Shown here: positions 1 through 8,768 of the stretch, one piece after another
Position numbering within the stretch: position 1 is the first letter of the stretch
How the letters are laid out: every line of letters begins with the position of its first letter
Assembly: GCA_903887375.1 (NCBI GenBank)
Contig: CAISPN010000004.1
Coordinates: 1 to 34,565, forward strand
Origin: an uncultured cyanobacterium
Lineage (GTDB): Bacteria > Cyanobacteriota > Cyanobacteriia > Cyanobacteriales > Microcystaceae
Length of the DNA: 34,565 nucleotides
Reading direction: 5' to 3'
Made by a program: the position numbers and the translations under genes
Notes under the pieces: model-generated
What the model was told of the DNA's origin: nothing
Seen by the model: the letters and a program-made list of their open reading frames with translations, nothing else
Database searches by the model: none

Positions 1-582
1 ATAAGGCCTTTAATTCTAAAAGAAATTAATCTAGAGAGCTGTGTGGTCTTAGATGGGCATTTAGAATACTACGCCGCTGTCAGAGCCAGAGAAAAAGATC
101 CACGCAAAGCTGAAATGGTCAATGCTTTTGTCATCAAACCCAAAGATGAAGAGGCTATCAAAAAACAGATTACACTTTTATCGGGCAATCAAATTGTACA
201 ATCAGCAGTTCAAACCAACAGTTCTGATGGTAATTGGATTAGCAGCTTTGAAACTAGGCTACAGCAAAATCTGCAAGAGCAATTTCAAAAAAATCTAGAT
301 TTTGAATCTCGCTTAGTTCAACTTGAGCAAAAATTGAGTACTAAGAAAAAAGATCTTTTAAACTTTATCAACAATGCCAAAAAACAAGAACTAATTGAAG
401 AATTATCTCTTCATCAGATACAATCTAACAAGATTGAAGCACTTTATCAGGCCCGGCAGCAGAAAGAATCCAAAAAATTTGTTAGTTTTCAAGAAATTGC
501 CAATCTCAAGATTGGCCTGGCAGATAAAACAATTGTTAAGCTGCTTGATTCTTGGTCGCGAATATATGGCAGTATTGATTGA
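1..582 (+). CDS. ParB-like N-terminal domain protein, 5' truncated
   Basis: The reading frame is already open at base 1, so the gene begins outside the window and only its last 193 codons are seen. The first part, including VLDGHLEYYAAVRA, resembles the ParB/Spo0J-type N-terminal domain, in which a D-G-H or D-G-N-R motif lies in the CTP/nucleotide-binding fold. The rest is rich in Gln, Lys and Glu and looks helical or coiled (about residues 65-150). Such proteins occur in cyanobacteria as stand-alone genes, and a role in chromosome partitioning is only an assumption. The GTG at 43 lies inside the conserved domain and is not a likely start. The stop at 580-582 is followed by the permease gene in another frame. 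Confidence 0.65.
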   Translation: MRPLILKEINLESCVVLDGHLEYYAAVRAREKDPRKAEMVNAFVIKPKDEEAIKKQITLLSGNQIVQSAVQTNSSDGNWISSFETRLQQNLQEQFQKNLDFESRLVQLEQKLSTKKKDLLNFINNAKKQELIEELSLHQIQSNKIEALYQARQQKESKKFVSFQEIANLKIGLADKTIVKLLDSWSRIYGSID

Positions 583-626
583 TCGATGCAAGATCAACAA
601 TTAAAAGAACTCGCCCTCTTTTAGAA

Positions 627-1697
627 ATGATAGAACAATTCAGAAGGCTTCCAACTTGGTTACGTTTGAGCTTATATTTCCCTCTGGCATTTATCAATGG
701 ATGGTTGTTATTTCTTTTAATTGGTTATTTGGAGCCTCTGATCAGTGTTCTGGTGACATCAGCTCTGCTAGCTTTTTTGTTAGATTTTCCTATTGGATTT
801 TTAGAAAAAAAAGGCCTAGGTAGGGCTTTGTCTATTTTTATTGTCTTGTTTTTGTCTCTGATTACGATTTTTATATTATCGACTACAGTATTTCCTTTAC
901 TTATCAATCAGTTAAATGATTTGATTAATACTATTCCTCATTGGTTGCATTCTGGCACTCAGCATGTCGAAGATCTCAAAAAATGGGCCATAACTCAAAA
1001 ATATTCTAACGAGATCAAAGAGCTTTTCTTGCAAATTGTTCAAAAACTATCCACTTTTGTACAAACCTTGAGTAGTCAGATCCTCAATCTGCTCCTTGGG
1101 GCTATTAACAGTTTGATTAATATATTTTTAGTTACTATCTTGACTGTGTTTTTAGTACTAAATGGTCAAAAGATCTGGGATGGCATCTTTAGTTGGGTAC
1201 CAAGGCCCTGGAATAGCAAAATGCAAGTATTGATCAAACAGACCTTTCGGACTTATTTTGCGACCCAATGTATACTAGCAGGTATTTTAAGTATTGCCCA
1301 AACTATAGCTCTAGTTGCCCTGGGAGTTCCCTATTCTCTGCTATTTGGAATTTGTATTGGTATATCCATGCTAATTCCTTTTGCTAGCTTCGTCACAATT
1401 ATCTTGATTAGCATCCTGGTTAGCCTCAATAGTTTAATTTTGGGTATAAAGGTTTTGCTTGTCACTCTTATAGTAGGTCAAATAAACGATCAAATTATCT
1501 CACCACGCTTGATGGGCAATATGACTGGATTAAATCCTGTTTGGCTGATTGTTGCTTTATTTCTAGGAGGAAAATTTGGAGGAGTTCTCGGTTTAATCAT
1601 TGCTGTTCCTCTAGCAAGTATTTTCAAAAATACTGTAGAAGAAATAAGAAATTCCAACAATAATAATTATCTATCTAATTCATTGGAGAAGGACTAG
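627..1697 (+). CDS. AI-2E family transporter (PerM/TqsA-like permease)
   Basis: A 356-residue polytopic membrane protein with about seven to eight hydrophobic segments. It has the family's long hydrophilic stretch after the third segment and the conserved C-terminal block with QINDQIISPRLMG followed by Gly-rich LGGKFGGVLGLI. The family exports small molecules (AI-2 in E. coli TqsA) or works in ion homeostasis; the substrate here is unknown. The frame opens upstream at a TTG (579) that overlaps the previous stop, but the ATG at 627 gives the usual N-terminus, so I place the start there. The 3' end overlaps the convergent Pro-rich gene by 23 nt. Confidence 0.85.
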   Translation: MIEQFRRLPTWLRLSLYFPLAFINGWLLFLLIGYLEPLISVLVTSALLAFLLDFPIGFLEKKGLGRALSIFIVLFLSLITIFILSTTVFPLLINQLNDLINTIPHWLHSGTQHVEDLKKWAITQKYSNEIKELFLQIVQKLSTFVQTLSSQILNLLLGAINSLINIFLVTILTVFLVLNGQKIWDGIFSWVPRPWNSKMQVLIKQTFRTYFATQCILAGILSIAQTIALVALGVPYSLLFGICIGISMLIPFASFVTIILISILVSLNSLILGIKVLLVTLIVGQINDQIISPRLMGNMTGLNPVWLIVALFLGGKFGGVLGLIIAVPLASIFKNTVEEIRNSNNNNYLSNSLEKD

Positions 1698-2061
1698 GGC
1701 TATTAGGTAAAGGTATCGGTGTAATACTAGGCTCTGGAGTAACTTGGGGTGATTCTGATGGTTTGACAGTGGGAGTAAATGAAGGGATAGGTTCAACTGG
1801 TTTTAATGCTGGTGTTAATGTAGGAGAAGCAATTGGCTCAGTAGCTGGATTTAATACTGGGGTAAATGTTGGTAGGGGCTTATTAACTGGAGTAGGTGAA
1901 GTCTCTATACGAATAACTGCAGGAGGATTGGTGGTGGTGGTGGGCCTTTTAATATTGTAATAGGCAACAAGAGCGCCACTAGCTGCGCTAATTAGCGCGG
2001 CCAATGAAGCGACTATACTTGTCCAATGTTGGGCTTGATTATCTTTCTTTGGTGGCTCCAT
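1675..2061 (-). CDS. Proline/threonine-rich single-pass membrane protein, unknown function
   Basis: 128 residues. A short polar N-terminus is followed by one hydrophobic helix (about residues 13-36, with SIVASLAALISAASGALVAY). The remaining ~90 residues are a low-complexity tail rich in Pro, Thr, Ser and Glu with loosely repeated TPxLxPxxEP units. This composition suggests an anchored, extended tail, probably periplasmic or in the cell wall, but no family is recognised. The start lies 5 nt after the DUF3082 stop on the same strand, so the two are probably co-transcribed downstream of ftsZ. The 3' end overlaps the AI-2E permease gene tail to tail. Confidence 0.6.
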   Translation of the reverse strand: MEPPKKDNQAQHWTSIVASLAALISAASGALVAYYNIKRPTTTTNPPAVIRIETSPTPVNKPLPTFTPVLNPATEPIASPTLTPALKPVEPIPSFTPTVKPSESPQVTPEPSITPIPLPNSPSPSPMN

Positions 2062-2066
2062 TGAAG

Positions 2067-2366
2067 CTAGTCTTGGGTAGTAGAAGATTTCTGTAAAATC
2101 AGTTGACCTGCCAAAAGTATTAGACCCACTGCAGAAACAGCAAAAAGGCCAGTAGCTAAACTACTCATCCCAACTACCAAGGTTCTAACAGCAGTAGCTA
2201 GTTGAATAGCCCACTGCTGAGTAACAGTGATTGGCTTTTGTGCAAAACTTTGAGCAATCGATTGGGTCAATTGATATAACAAAAAGGCAAGGAAGCCAGA
2301 AATTAAAGAACCAACCAGACAACGCAGAGGGGTTACTTTAGAGTTGGTTTCTGGTTGGTTTGTCAT
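2067..2366 (-). CDS. DUF3082 family membrane protein
   Basis: 99 residues with two hydrophobic stretches (about 19-40 and 62-90). The block TPLRCLVGSLISGFLAFLLY and the later VRTLVVGMSSLATGLF are what I know from DUF3082, a small family found in cyanobacteria and plastid-related lineages. Its function is not known. It lies 36 nt downstream of the ftsZ stop on the same strand and 5 nt upstream of the Pro-rich gene, so it may be read from ftsZ transcripts. Family assignment is from memory of the pattern. Confidence 0.75.
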   Translation of the reverse strand: MTNQPETNSKVTPLRCLVGSLISGFLAFLLYQLTQSIAQSFAQKPITVTQQWAIQLATAVRTLVVGMSSLATGLFAVSAVGLILLAGQLILQKSSTTQD

Positions 2367-2402
2367 GAGTCTTTCCTAAAATCAAGAAGATATCTAGCTT
2401 TA

Positions 2403-3593
2403 TTATCGCTGTTGAGCTCGCAGTTTCTTCAAGAATTCTGGAAGAACAACTCCATCATTGTCATTTTTTATTGGTGCTGATGGTTGTGTAACTTTTTTAC
2501 CCAAGGCTAAGGGTGAATTTGGCTTTTCTGGAGTGGGGGTAAAACCAGTAGCAATTACAGTTACCCTAATTTCACCCTGCATTTTTTCATCTATGACCGC
2601 ACCAAAAATTATATTAGCATCACGATCTACTATTTCATATATAGTATCAGCGGCAGTAGTGACTTCAGCAAGGCTGAGATCATGACCGCCTGTAATGTTG
2701 ATCACTACTCCTTTGGCACCTTCTATGCTCGATTCCAACAAAGGAGAGGATATAGCAGCAGTTGCAGCTTCTTTTGCTCTGGATTTGCCAGTAGCAACTC
2801 CTATACCCATCAAGGCAGAGCCGGCATCAGCCATTACTGTTCTAATATCGGCAAAGTCGACATTGACTAGACCTGGAATAGTAATAATGTCAGAAATACC
2901 TTGTACACCTTGGCGGAGAACCTCATCAGCCATCCTAAAAGATTCTTTAATAGGAGTATCTGGCAAAATAACTGAAAGCAGTTTATTGTTCGGAATGACA
3001 ATCAATGTATCTACAGAGGCTTTCAAGCTCTCTATGCCATCGTCAGACTGTTGCATTCTTCTACGTCCTTCAAAGGTGAAAGGACGGGTCACAACCCCAA
3101 CTGTCAAACATCCCTTTTCTTTGGCTATCTCTGCAACAATTGGTGCTGCGCCTGTTCCTGTTCCACCACCCATTCCAGAGGTGATGAAAACCAAATCTGT
3201 ATCTTCAATTGCCTTAGCGATTGCTTCACGTGATTCTTCAGCGGCTTTTTGTCCAATAGATGGATTACCACCGGCGCCTAGTCCTCTAGTTAATTTTTCA
3301 CCTATCTGTAGCCTGTTAGGAGCTTTGGAATGATTCAGAGTCTGGGCATCAGTATTGATAGTCCAAAACTCTACTCCTACTACTTCGCCTTCTACCATCC
3401 TATCAACTGCATTGCAGCCGCCGCCGCCAACGCCGATTACTTTGATTCTTGCAATATTACTAGGCACGATTCCCAATTTATCTACCTCTTCTGTTAAATG
3501 GGAGGCAATGACTGCCTCTGGATTAGACTGGCCGTAATCATCTAAATTTACCATTTCAGTATTTTTTATGCTGTAACCATCAAAATTTACCAT
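2403..3593 (-). CDS. ftsZ: Cell division GTPase FtsZ
   Basis: 396-residue tubulin homologue that polymerises into the division ring. Visible are the nucleotide-binding [12 protein letters not shown] (about residue 52), the tubulin signature GGGTGTG (142-148), and the T7-loop region with [11 protein letters not shown]. The variable linker ends in the tail [13 protein letters not shown]. There are two possible starts, ATG 3593 and ATG 3554, produced by a 39-bp tandem duplication; neither has a Shine-Dalgarno match. The conserved core begins near residue 45, so both starts give a complete enzyme. ftsQ lies 190 nt upstream on the same strand, the usual cyanobacterial order. Confidence 0.97.
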   Translation of the reverse strand: MVNFDGYSIKNTEMVNLDDYGQSNPEAVIASHLTEEVDKLGIVPSNIARIKVIGVGGGGCNAVDRMVEGEVVGVEFWTINTDAQTLNHSKAPNRLQIGEKLTRGLGAGGNPSIGQKAAEESREAIAKAIEDTDLVFITSGMGGGTGTGAAPIVAEIAKEKGCLTVGVVTRPFTFEGRRRMQQSDDGIESLKASVDTLIVIPNNKLLSVILPDTPIKESFRMADEVLRQGVQGISDIITIPGLVNVDFADIRTVMADAGSALMGIGVATGKSRAKEAATAAISSPLLESSIEGAKGVVINITGGHDLSLAEVTTAADTIYEIVDRDANIIFGAVIDEKMQGEIRVTVIATGFTPTPEKPNSPLALGKKVTQPSAPIKNDNDGVVLPEFLKKLRAQQR

Positions 3594-3608
3594 TTCAGTA
3601 CTTTTTAT
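3531..3608 (-). repeat. 39-bp tandem duplication over the ftsZ start codon
   Basis: Two adjacent 39-bp copies, 3531-3569 and 3570-3608, match at 35 of 39 positions. Each contains the run CTGAAATGGTAAATTT with the ATG. Because 39 is a multiple of three the frame stays open. Former leader sequence between the two ATGs is therefore read as codons ending in K-N-T-E, and FtsZ starts with two similar 13-residue blocks, [13 protein letters not shown] and [13 protein letters not shown]. Confidence 0.9.
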
Positions 3609-3783
3609 AATGTTTACTCTATTTTGCTCTCTAAACTATTTATCGGCGAACGTTATTGCTCAAAAATGTGCAAATAGAACAATCCCACAATAACAGTTTA
3701 TATATTATTACTTAATTATGTCTTTATTTGTCTGAAGTGACACAGATTCTTAGGTGATCATTTGTCCGTCATCCCAAATACCT

Positions 3784-4602
3784 CTATTGTTTTTTCTCTT
3801 GGGGCTTGTCTTGCTCTTTGGTCTCAGGTATTACCTGGACAGTTGGTTTTTGTGGGTTACTCAAATCTATATAGGAAATTCGCTCTACCGGTAGTCGACT
3901 AGCGAGATTCTTCATCTTATTGAGCAATAGAATCTTCTGGGGAAAATCTTTCTCGTTGTAGGTTCCACAATGAACAGATCCTAGTTCTGTATTCAGGATC
4001 AAGTTACTAGGACTGCTCCAATCTATAGAATGGATTTTGACCAAAGAATTAGGTAACTGCTTATAAAGCTTACTCCAGTCTGAACGATGATTGTCATTGA
4101 ATCCTACAACATTCAAGGTTAAACCCTGTCCAATATTGCTATCTTTGGGATAAAAATTCCGATTGATCCAAATTCCCTTGTCATCTAAGAAGCCTTGCCC
4201 TTTAGAGGTGTTGGCAATTGCTACGGGCTGTCTTTCTTTGACGTTTACTGTAAGTCTAGCTGGGAGAATCTCTCTGGTGATTTTTGCCATCTCTAATGGA
4301 GGCTCATCCTGTAGATGTTTTGAAAGTTGTCCAATAGGCAAGGCCCATATTTTCTGAGGATATTTTATTGGCAACCATGAGCGCACCTCTTCTTTGGAGA
4401 GCTTCTGGTTACCCTCTACCTCTATCTCTTCGGAATTGCGTAGCATCCAAGCAGGAGAGCTTACAAAGTAAGAAACGCCAACTGCTAAAGAAGAAAGAAA
4501 TAGAAAACGCCAAAAAAGTAACAAGAGCCTGCCATTTCTTTGATTTCTTTTCTCTTGTCTTTTGTTGTTTATTTCTGTGCGAGATAGAGAAGAATCAGTC
4601 AT
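3784..4602 (-). CDS. ftsQ: Cell division protein FtsQ (POTRA domain)
   Basis: 272 residues from the ATG at 4602; an in-frame TTG at 4620 would add six residues. The order is a basic cytoplasmic tail (NNKRQEKRNQRNGR), one membrane helix (about residues 26-47), a POTRA domain beginning at EEIEVEGNQKLSKEEV, and then the FtsQ beta domain (VNVKERQPVAIA and onward). The C-terminus is charged (Lys, Gln, Glu). FtsQ links early and late divisome proteins at the periplasmic face. Its position directly upstream of ftsZ supports the call. Sequence conservation in FtsQ is low, so the assignment rests on architecture plus context. Confidence 0.88.
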   Translation of the reverse strand: MTDSSLSRTEINNKRQEKRNQRNGRLLLLFWRFLFLSSLAVGVSYFVSSPAWMLRNSEEIEVEGNQKLSKEEVRSWLPIKYPQKIWALPIGQLSKHLQDEPPLEMAKITREILPARLTVNVKERQPVAIANTSKGQGFLDDKGIWINRNFYPKDSNIGQGLTLNVVGFNDNHRSDWSKLYKQLPNSLVKIHSIDWSSPSNLILNTELGSVHCGTYNEKDFPQKILLLNKMKNLASRLPVERISYIDLSNPQKPTVQVIPETKEQDKPQEKKQ

Positions 4603-4830
4603 TTTTTTCAGATAAAGCAAGATAGCAAGTTATTGTCCCACCTTCGACTATTCTATGTCAATTTTTTCAAAAGAGTGCAGCAATTCTCAATAAGAAGCTT
4701 GACCATTAGCATCAACTACAGACCAAGTCTATGAACTACTACTTTACTACTCAAAAAGTTAAAGTGCATATAAACTATATATTTGATCTCAAAAAGTGTG
4801 TGAGAATTCAGACAGTATTAAAATATTGCT

Positions 4831-4836
4831 TATAAT
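4831..4836 (+). promoter_or_regulatory. Possible -10 box of the DUF3782 gene
   Basis: A perfect TATAAT lies 9 nt before GTG 4845 and 27 nt before ATG 4863, with a weak TTCAGA 18 nt upstream. Transcription would start at about 4843. That favours the ATG at 4863 as the translation start unless the mRNA is leaderless. Confidence 0.4.
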
Positions 4837-4862
4837 CAAAGTATGTGAGCAAATCTAAATCA

Positions 4863-5537
4863 ATGAGTAAACCAGTAACCATTGAAGATATTTACGAACT
4901 CTTTAGAGCTTCTCAAGCAGAAGCAGATCGCAAATTTGCAGCGTCCAAAGAAGAAGATGAACGTCGCAAAGCTGAAGATGAACGACGCAAAGCTGAAGAT
5001 GAGCGACGTAAAGCTGAAGATGAGCGACGTAAACAAGAAGCAGATCGCACTATGGAAGAGCTCAAGCAGGGTATTGCCAAGCTTGAAAAAACAGTAGAAA
5101 GAACAAGCAAAGCAGTAGATAGTCTCACTACCAGATGGGGTCGTTTTGTTGAAGAATTAGTAGAACCGGCAGTTATCAAACTATTCCAAGCAAAAGGCAT
5201 TGATGTTAAAGAAGTTTACCCAAGAGCAAGATCCAAAAGATATGCTACACCAATGGAAATTGATATCCTGGCAGTCGATGAAACTGAATTAGTAATAGTT
5301 GAATGCAAATCCAGATTATCAAAAGATGATGTAGATGAATTTTTAGAAAAATTACCTCAATTTAAATTAGCATTTCCGCATTTTCAAAACTTTAAAGCCT
5401 ATGGGGCAGTTGCTGGTATTGAAATAAACGAAGGAATAGATCGCTACGCTTATAAAAAAGGATTATTTGTGATTAAACCAAGCGGAGATACTGTAGCTAT
5501 TATTAATGACGATAGCTTTAAAGCAGCGACTTGGTAA
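4863..5537 (+). CDS. DUF3782-type protein with coiled coil and PD-(D/E)XK nuclease-like domain
   Basis: 224 residues from ATG 4863 (230 from GTG 4845; neither has a clear ribosome site). The N-terminal third is a charged helix with four 7-residue units based on EDERRKA, followed by a heptad-like region up to about residue 90. The C-terminal domain has WGRFVEELVEPA, then EIDILAVDETELVIVECKS. The spaced D...E-x-K is the PD-(D/E)XK nuclease core. Such proteins are common in multiple copies in cyanobacteria and are annotated as DUF3782; a nuclease activity is unproven. It diverges from ftsQ and ends before a hairpin terminator. Confidence 0.75.
   Translation: MSKPVTIEDIYELFRASQAEADRKFAASKEEDERRKAEDERRKAEDERRKAEDERRKQEADRTMEELKQGIAKLEKTVERTSKAVDSLTTRWGRFVEELVEPAVIKLFQAKGIDVKEVYPRARSKRYATPMEIDILAVDETELVIVECKSRLSKDDVDEFLEKLPQFKLAFPHFQNFKAYGAVAGIEINEGIDRYAYKKGLFVIKPSGDTVAIINDDSFKAATW
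4953..5036 (+). repeat. Four tandem 21-bp units coding EDERRKA
   Basis: Units start at 4953, 4974, 4995 and 5016, each reading GAAGATGARCGNCGYAAA plus one more codon. They are in frame and extend the charged coiled coil of the DUF3782 protein. The last unit ends in CAA instead of GCT. Differences are at third positions (R, N, Y), which suggests selection on the protein. Confidence 0.9.
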
Positions 5538-5548
5538 AGATTGAAAGT

Positions 5549-5616
5549 CCCTCTCCCCTTGTGGGATACAAGATTTAGGGAGAGGGGTCAGAGGTATCTA
5601 AGCCCTCTTTTTTTTT
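5549..5616 (+). terminator. Hairpin terminator region after the DUF3782 gene
   Basis: Two mutually exclusive hairpins can form. The first pairs CCCTCTCCC (5549-5557) with GGGAGAGGG (5578-5586) and has an inner CTTGT/ACAAG stem. The second pairs AGAGGG (5581-5586) with CCCTCT (5603-5608) directly before a run of T, giving a rho-independent shape. The 3' end overlaps the stop region of the convergent PEP-CTERM pseudogene. CCCTCTCCCC-type palindromes are a common intergenic element in cyanobacteria. Confidence 0.6.
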
Positions 5617-6089
5617 AATTTTCTCAGTCCTATAAACAAGGGAACACCCAAAAGGAATCCCTGCTCAGGGGAGAATTCAAAAGGTACAACTCGAGTGTAG
5701 GTTGGAAGAGCATAAGTCCAAACATTCAATTTAGTATCATTAAAAGTTAACAAAGAAGCATAACTGAAATTAGCATAATTCAAAAAAAGTGCATTAGGAC
5801 TATTGGACGACGCGAAAGTAGAAGAACTAGCTACAATATTTCCATTAGAAACATCAAAACTGTTCTTGCTTAGAGGTCCCCAACCCAGCAGGATAAGTGA
5901 GCAACTGTATTTCTGTTGCTTGTTGACCATTAGCATTATCTTGCAGCCCTCTAATGATCCCAGTAACAGTACCATTTACATTGCTATACGTATTAGAAAA
6001 TTCAAAGTAAAAATCTAGGGCATGAGCTGGAACAGAGATAGCTAAACTGCCAAGTAAAGCTGCAAAAACGGACAGATTTTTTTGTACAT
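5598..6089 (-). pseudogene. PEP-CTERM secreted protein gene broken by two frameshifts
   Basis: No single frame covers this gene, but three segments join into one sensible protein. A start ATG at 6089 is followed by a run of seven A; one more A would give MYKKNLSVFAALLGSLAIS and a signal peptide ending in AHA. The second frame then reads LDFYFEFSNTYSNVNGTVTG and on to TYPAGLGTSK. Near 5860-5872 one extra base throws it into a third frame, SFDVSNGNIVASSS, which ends in a sorting tail. That tail has PFEFSPEQGFLLG, a hydrophobic helix and basic RKLKKKRA, the cyanobacterial PEP-CTERM pattern read by exosortase. An intact protein would be about 163 residues. Either a decaying gene or sequencing errors in homopolymers. 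Confidence 0.75.
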
Positions 6090-6161
6090 AAGTATTGCTT
6101 TTTTTGAATCATATCTGACATAAGTGCCAGAATTTTTACCAAGATAACACAGGTTACAATA

Positions 6162-8765
6162 TTAGACTAGATCTTTTTTTACTAGAACTATATCTTCATC
6201 TTTTGAAAGAGTAAAACCTAATTTTTGGCACAGTGTTTGCATCGCTAAATTATTCTGTAATATTTCACCATTTAGTGAGTTGAGTCCTTCTTGTTTGGCT
6301 ATTACAAGAAGATTAGAGAGCATTTTGTGGCCTATTCCTTTACCTTGATACTGATCACCAACTAAAAGAGCAAATTTTCCCTCTGGTTTGCTCAAATTGG
6401 CAATAGCCCAAATATCACCTTGATTGGATAGAGCTACTAAAGAAATCTCGCGATCATAGTCAATAAAACAAATGCGCGCTAATCTCTGATGAGATATCAT
6501 TTTTTGCCGTTTGATCAAGTGAAAATAGCGAAAATAAAAACTTTCACTAGAGATATTTTGGTAAAACTTGATCACAGATGGTTCATCTTCTGGTCTGATT
6601 GGCCTGAGGATAATCTCACTGCCATCAGCTAATTGCCAAGATTCTATGTATTGATCCAGATAAGCTCTGATAGATAATGGCGCTCTATTTTCACATAGAA
6701 CTATGCGCGCATCTAGAACCAAAAATTCACTATCTAAAGCCAATAGAGGATTGATATCAATTTCGGCTATAGCAGATTGTTCTACAACTAATTGACTAAA
6801 GCGCACTAGCAATAGTTCTAGTTGATTGAGATCTATTTTTTGCAGAGCTCTAGATATCTTTGTTTTTTCAATCATTCTTCTAGCAAGCGTGCTATTAAGT
6901 GGTGGTAATCCCAGAGCTGTATCTTGGAGAATTTCTACCATAGTTCCCCCACTACCAAAGAGCAAAACTGGGCCAAACTGACTATCAATGCTGCTACCTA
7001 AAATCAGTTCAAAGCCTCTTTGAAGTTGCATTGGCTCTATGCTCACTCCTTGAAAATCTGCACTATCTACTGCCTGTTCAATATCCCTATAGGCCTTAAT
7101 TACTTGTTCAGCATTGCTCAAATTAAGTTTTACTCCACCAACAGCGCTTTTGTGAGAAATAGTATAAGAGTTGAGCTTGAGAACTACTGGATAAACCATA
7201 GCTTGAGCAATCTCTACTGCCCGATTGGGACTATCAGCCAGCTCAGTTGAAATCACAGCAAAACCATAGGCTTTTAAAATCTCCTTAGATTCCCATTCAG
7301 TTAGTAAGCTTCTGCCAGCAGATTGGGCCGAGCTGATAATTTGCTGGATTGCTCTATGATCTATTTGCTTAAAATTCCCAGCATTGGGAGTCTCATAGAG
7401 AAGATTTAAATTGGCGCTATATTGCCACATCAGGTTAAACAAGCGCGCTGCGATATCAGGATAGGGCGCAGTATAGATATTAGCCCTATTAAGAATATCT
7501 TCACCACTAGCAATAGCCTTTCCACCCATCCAGCAGCACAACAATGGTTTTGCTGGGAAATTTTTAGTAAGTTGGACTATCTCTTGGGCGCAGCGGGTAG
7601 GATCGCTCATATCTTGGGGAGTGAGAATCACCAAAATCCCATCAGTATTAGGATCTTGGGCGATAATTTCTATGGCTTGACAGTAGCGCTCGGCCGTGGC
7701 GTCTCCCAAAATATCAATCGGATTAGCTTTACTCCAATATGCTGGCAGAACTTGATTTAATCTTTCTAAGGATTTGGAACTTAGCAAAGAGAGCTCACCG
7801 CCACCTGCAATCAGCGCGTCAGTAGCTAGCACACCAGGACCTCCAGCATTGGTGATGATGCTCAACCTGCGGCCAGAAGGTTTAGGTTGCTTAGCCAGCA
7901 GTTCAGCCATATTGAATAGCTCTTCGATAGAATCCACCCTCAAAACACCACAGCGAGCAAAGGCGGCATCTAAAACTTGATCACTACCACTGAGGCTACC
8001 TGTGTGAGAAGCAGCAGCTTTAGCAGCAGCCTGGGTGCGTCCCGCCTTGATCACTATGATGGGTTTAGTTAAAGCTACCTCTCTAGCAGCCGAAAGAAAA
8101 GAGCGCGCATCAACAATAGACTCCATATAGATGATAATGCTGCCAGTTTGAGGATCATCGCCTAAATAGTAAATTAAATCAGCCCAGCCTATATCGAGCA
8201 TTGAGCCTAAAGATACAAAAGCGCTAAATCCCCAATTTTGCGTAAAGCTCCAATCTAAAATCGCACTACAAAGAGCGCCGCTTTGACTCAAAAAAGCCAC
8301 CTTACCAGTCTTGGCCATACCGCTAGCAAAGGTTGCATTGAAATTTGTAGCTGGACTCATAATCCCCAGACAATTAGGGCCTATAATCCTCATTTGGGCT
8401 GTGCGGGCAACTTGCAATATTTGCTCTTCTAGAGCAAGGCCAGATTTTCCAGTTTCTTTAAAGCCAGCAGAGACAATTAAAACCCCTTTGACCCCGAAGT
8501 CTGCGCATTGTCTTACTATATCTAGAACAGTATGAGCCGGGGTAGCAATCACCGCTAGTTCAATTTTTTCTGCAATCTCTTGGATATTTTTATAGCTCTT
8601 AATTCCTAACACATTTTCATGTTTTGGATTGACTGGGTAGACAGTCCCACCAAAAGGATGAGAGATCAAGTTCCAAAGTAAAGTTCGCCCAAGCGAACCA
8701 GGACGATCACTAGCGCCAATAAGCGCTACGGTTTTGGGGGCAAAAAATACATCTAAAGAATTCAT
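6162..8765 (-). CDS. ADP-forming acetate/acyl-CoA synthetase fused to GNAT acetyltransferase
   Basis: 867 residues. Order: CoA-binding Rossmann domain (about 5-130; [24 protein letters not shown]); succinyl-CoA-ligase-like domain with [11 protein letters not shown], whose His254 is the expected phosphorylated catalytic residue; a second ligase-like domain; an ATP-grasp subdomain (from about 490, [12 protein letters not shown]); and a C-terminal GNAT domain (about 715-867; LRPIRPEDE and the acetyl-CoA loop [10 protein letters not shown]). The ligase part can convert acetyl-CoA + ADP + Pi to acetate + CoA + ATP. In relatives the GNAT part acetylates lysines of acyl-CoA synthetases. The gene starts 3 nt after the hypE stop, so it is almost certainly co-transcribed with it. 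Whether the ligase half is active is not shown. Confidence 0.9.
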   Translation of the reverse strand: MNSLDVFFAPKTVALIGASDRPGSLGRTLLWNLISHPFGGTVYPVNPKHENVLGIKSYKNIQEIAEKIELAVIATPAHTVLDIVRQCADFGVKGVLIVSAGFKETGKSGLALEEQILQVARTAQMRIIGPNCLGIMSPATNFNATFASGMAKTGKVAFLSQSGALCSAILDWSFTQNWGFSAFVSLGSMLDIGWADLIYYLGDDPQTGSIIIYMESIVDARSFLSAAREVALTKPIIVIKAGRTQAAAKAAASHTGSLSGSDQVLDAAFARCGVLRVDSIEELFNMAELLAKQPKPSGRRLSIITNAGGPGVLATDALIAGGGELSLLSSKSLERLNQVLPAYWSKANPIDILGDATAERYCQAIEIIAQDPNTDGILVILTPQDMSDPTRCAQEIVQLTKNFPAKPLLCCWMGGKAIASGEDILNRANIYTAPYPDIAARLFNLMWQYSANLNLLYETPNAGNFKQIDHRAIQQIISSAQSAGRSLLTEWESKEILKAYGFAVISTELADSPNRAVEIAQAMVYPVVLKLNSYTISHKSAVGGVKLNLSNAEQVIKAYRDIEQAVDSADFQGVSIEPMQLQRGFELILGSSIDSQFGPVLLFGSGGTMVEILQDTALGLPPLNSTLARRMIEKTKISRALQKIDLNQLELLLVRFSQLVVEQSAIAEIDINPLLALDSEFLVLDARIVLCENRAPLSIRAYLDQYIESWQLADGSEIILRPIRPEDEPSVIKFYQNISSESFYFRYFHLIKRQKMISHQRLARICFIDYDREISLVALSNQGDIWAIANLSKPEGKFALLVGDQYQGKGIGHKMLSNLLVIAKQEGLNSLNGEILQNNLAMQTLCQKLGFTLSKDEDIVLVKKDLV

Positions 8766-8768
8766 AAA

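Noticed and set aside
1763-1960. Gly/Val-rich open frame opposite the Pro-rich gene
   Set aside because: It is the complement of the low-complexity Pro/Thr tail; Gly- and Val-rich antisense frames arise from such sequence.
2695-3333. Long open frame of 212 codons on the plus strand, opposite ftsZ
   Set aside because: It is antisense to the highly conserved FtsZ core, with no ribosome site and no family signature. Opposite-strand openness follows from FtsZ codon use.
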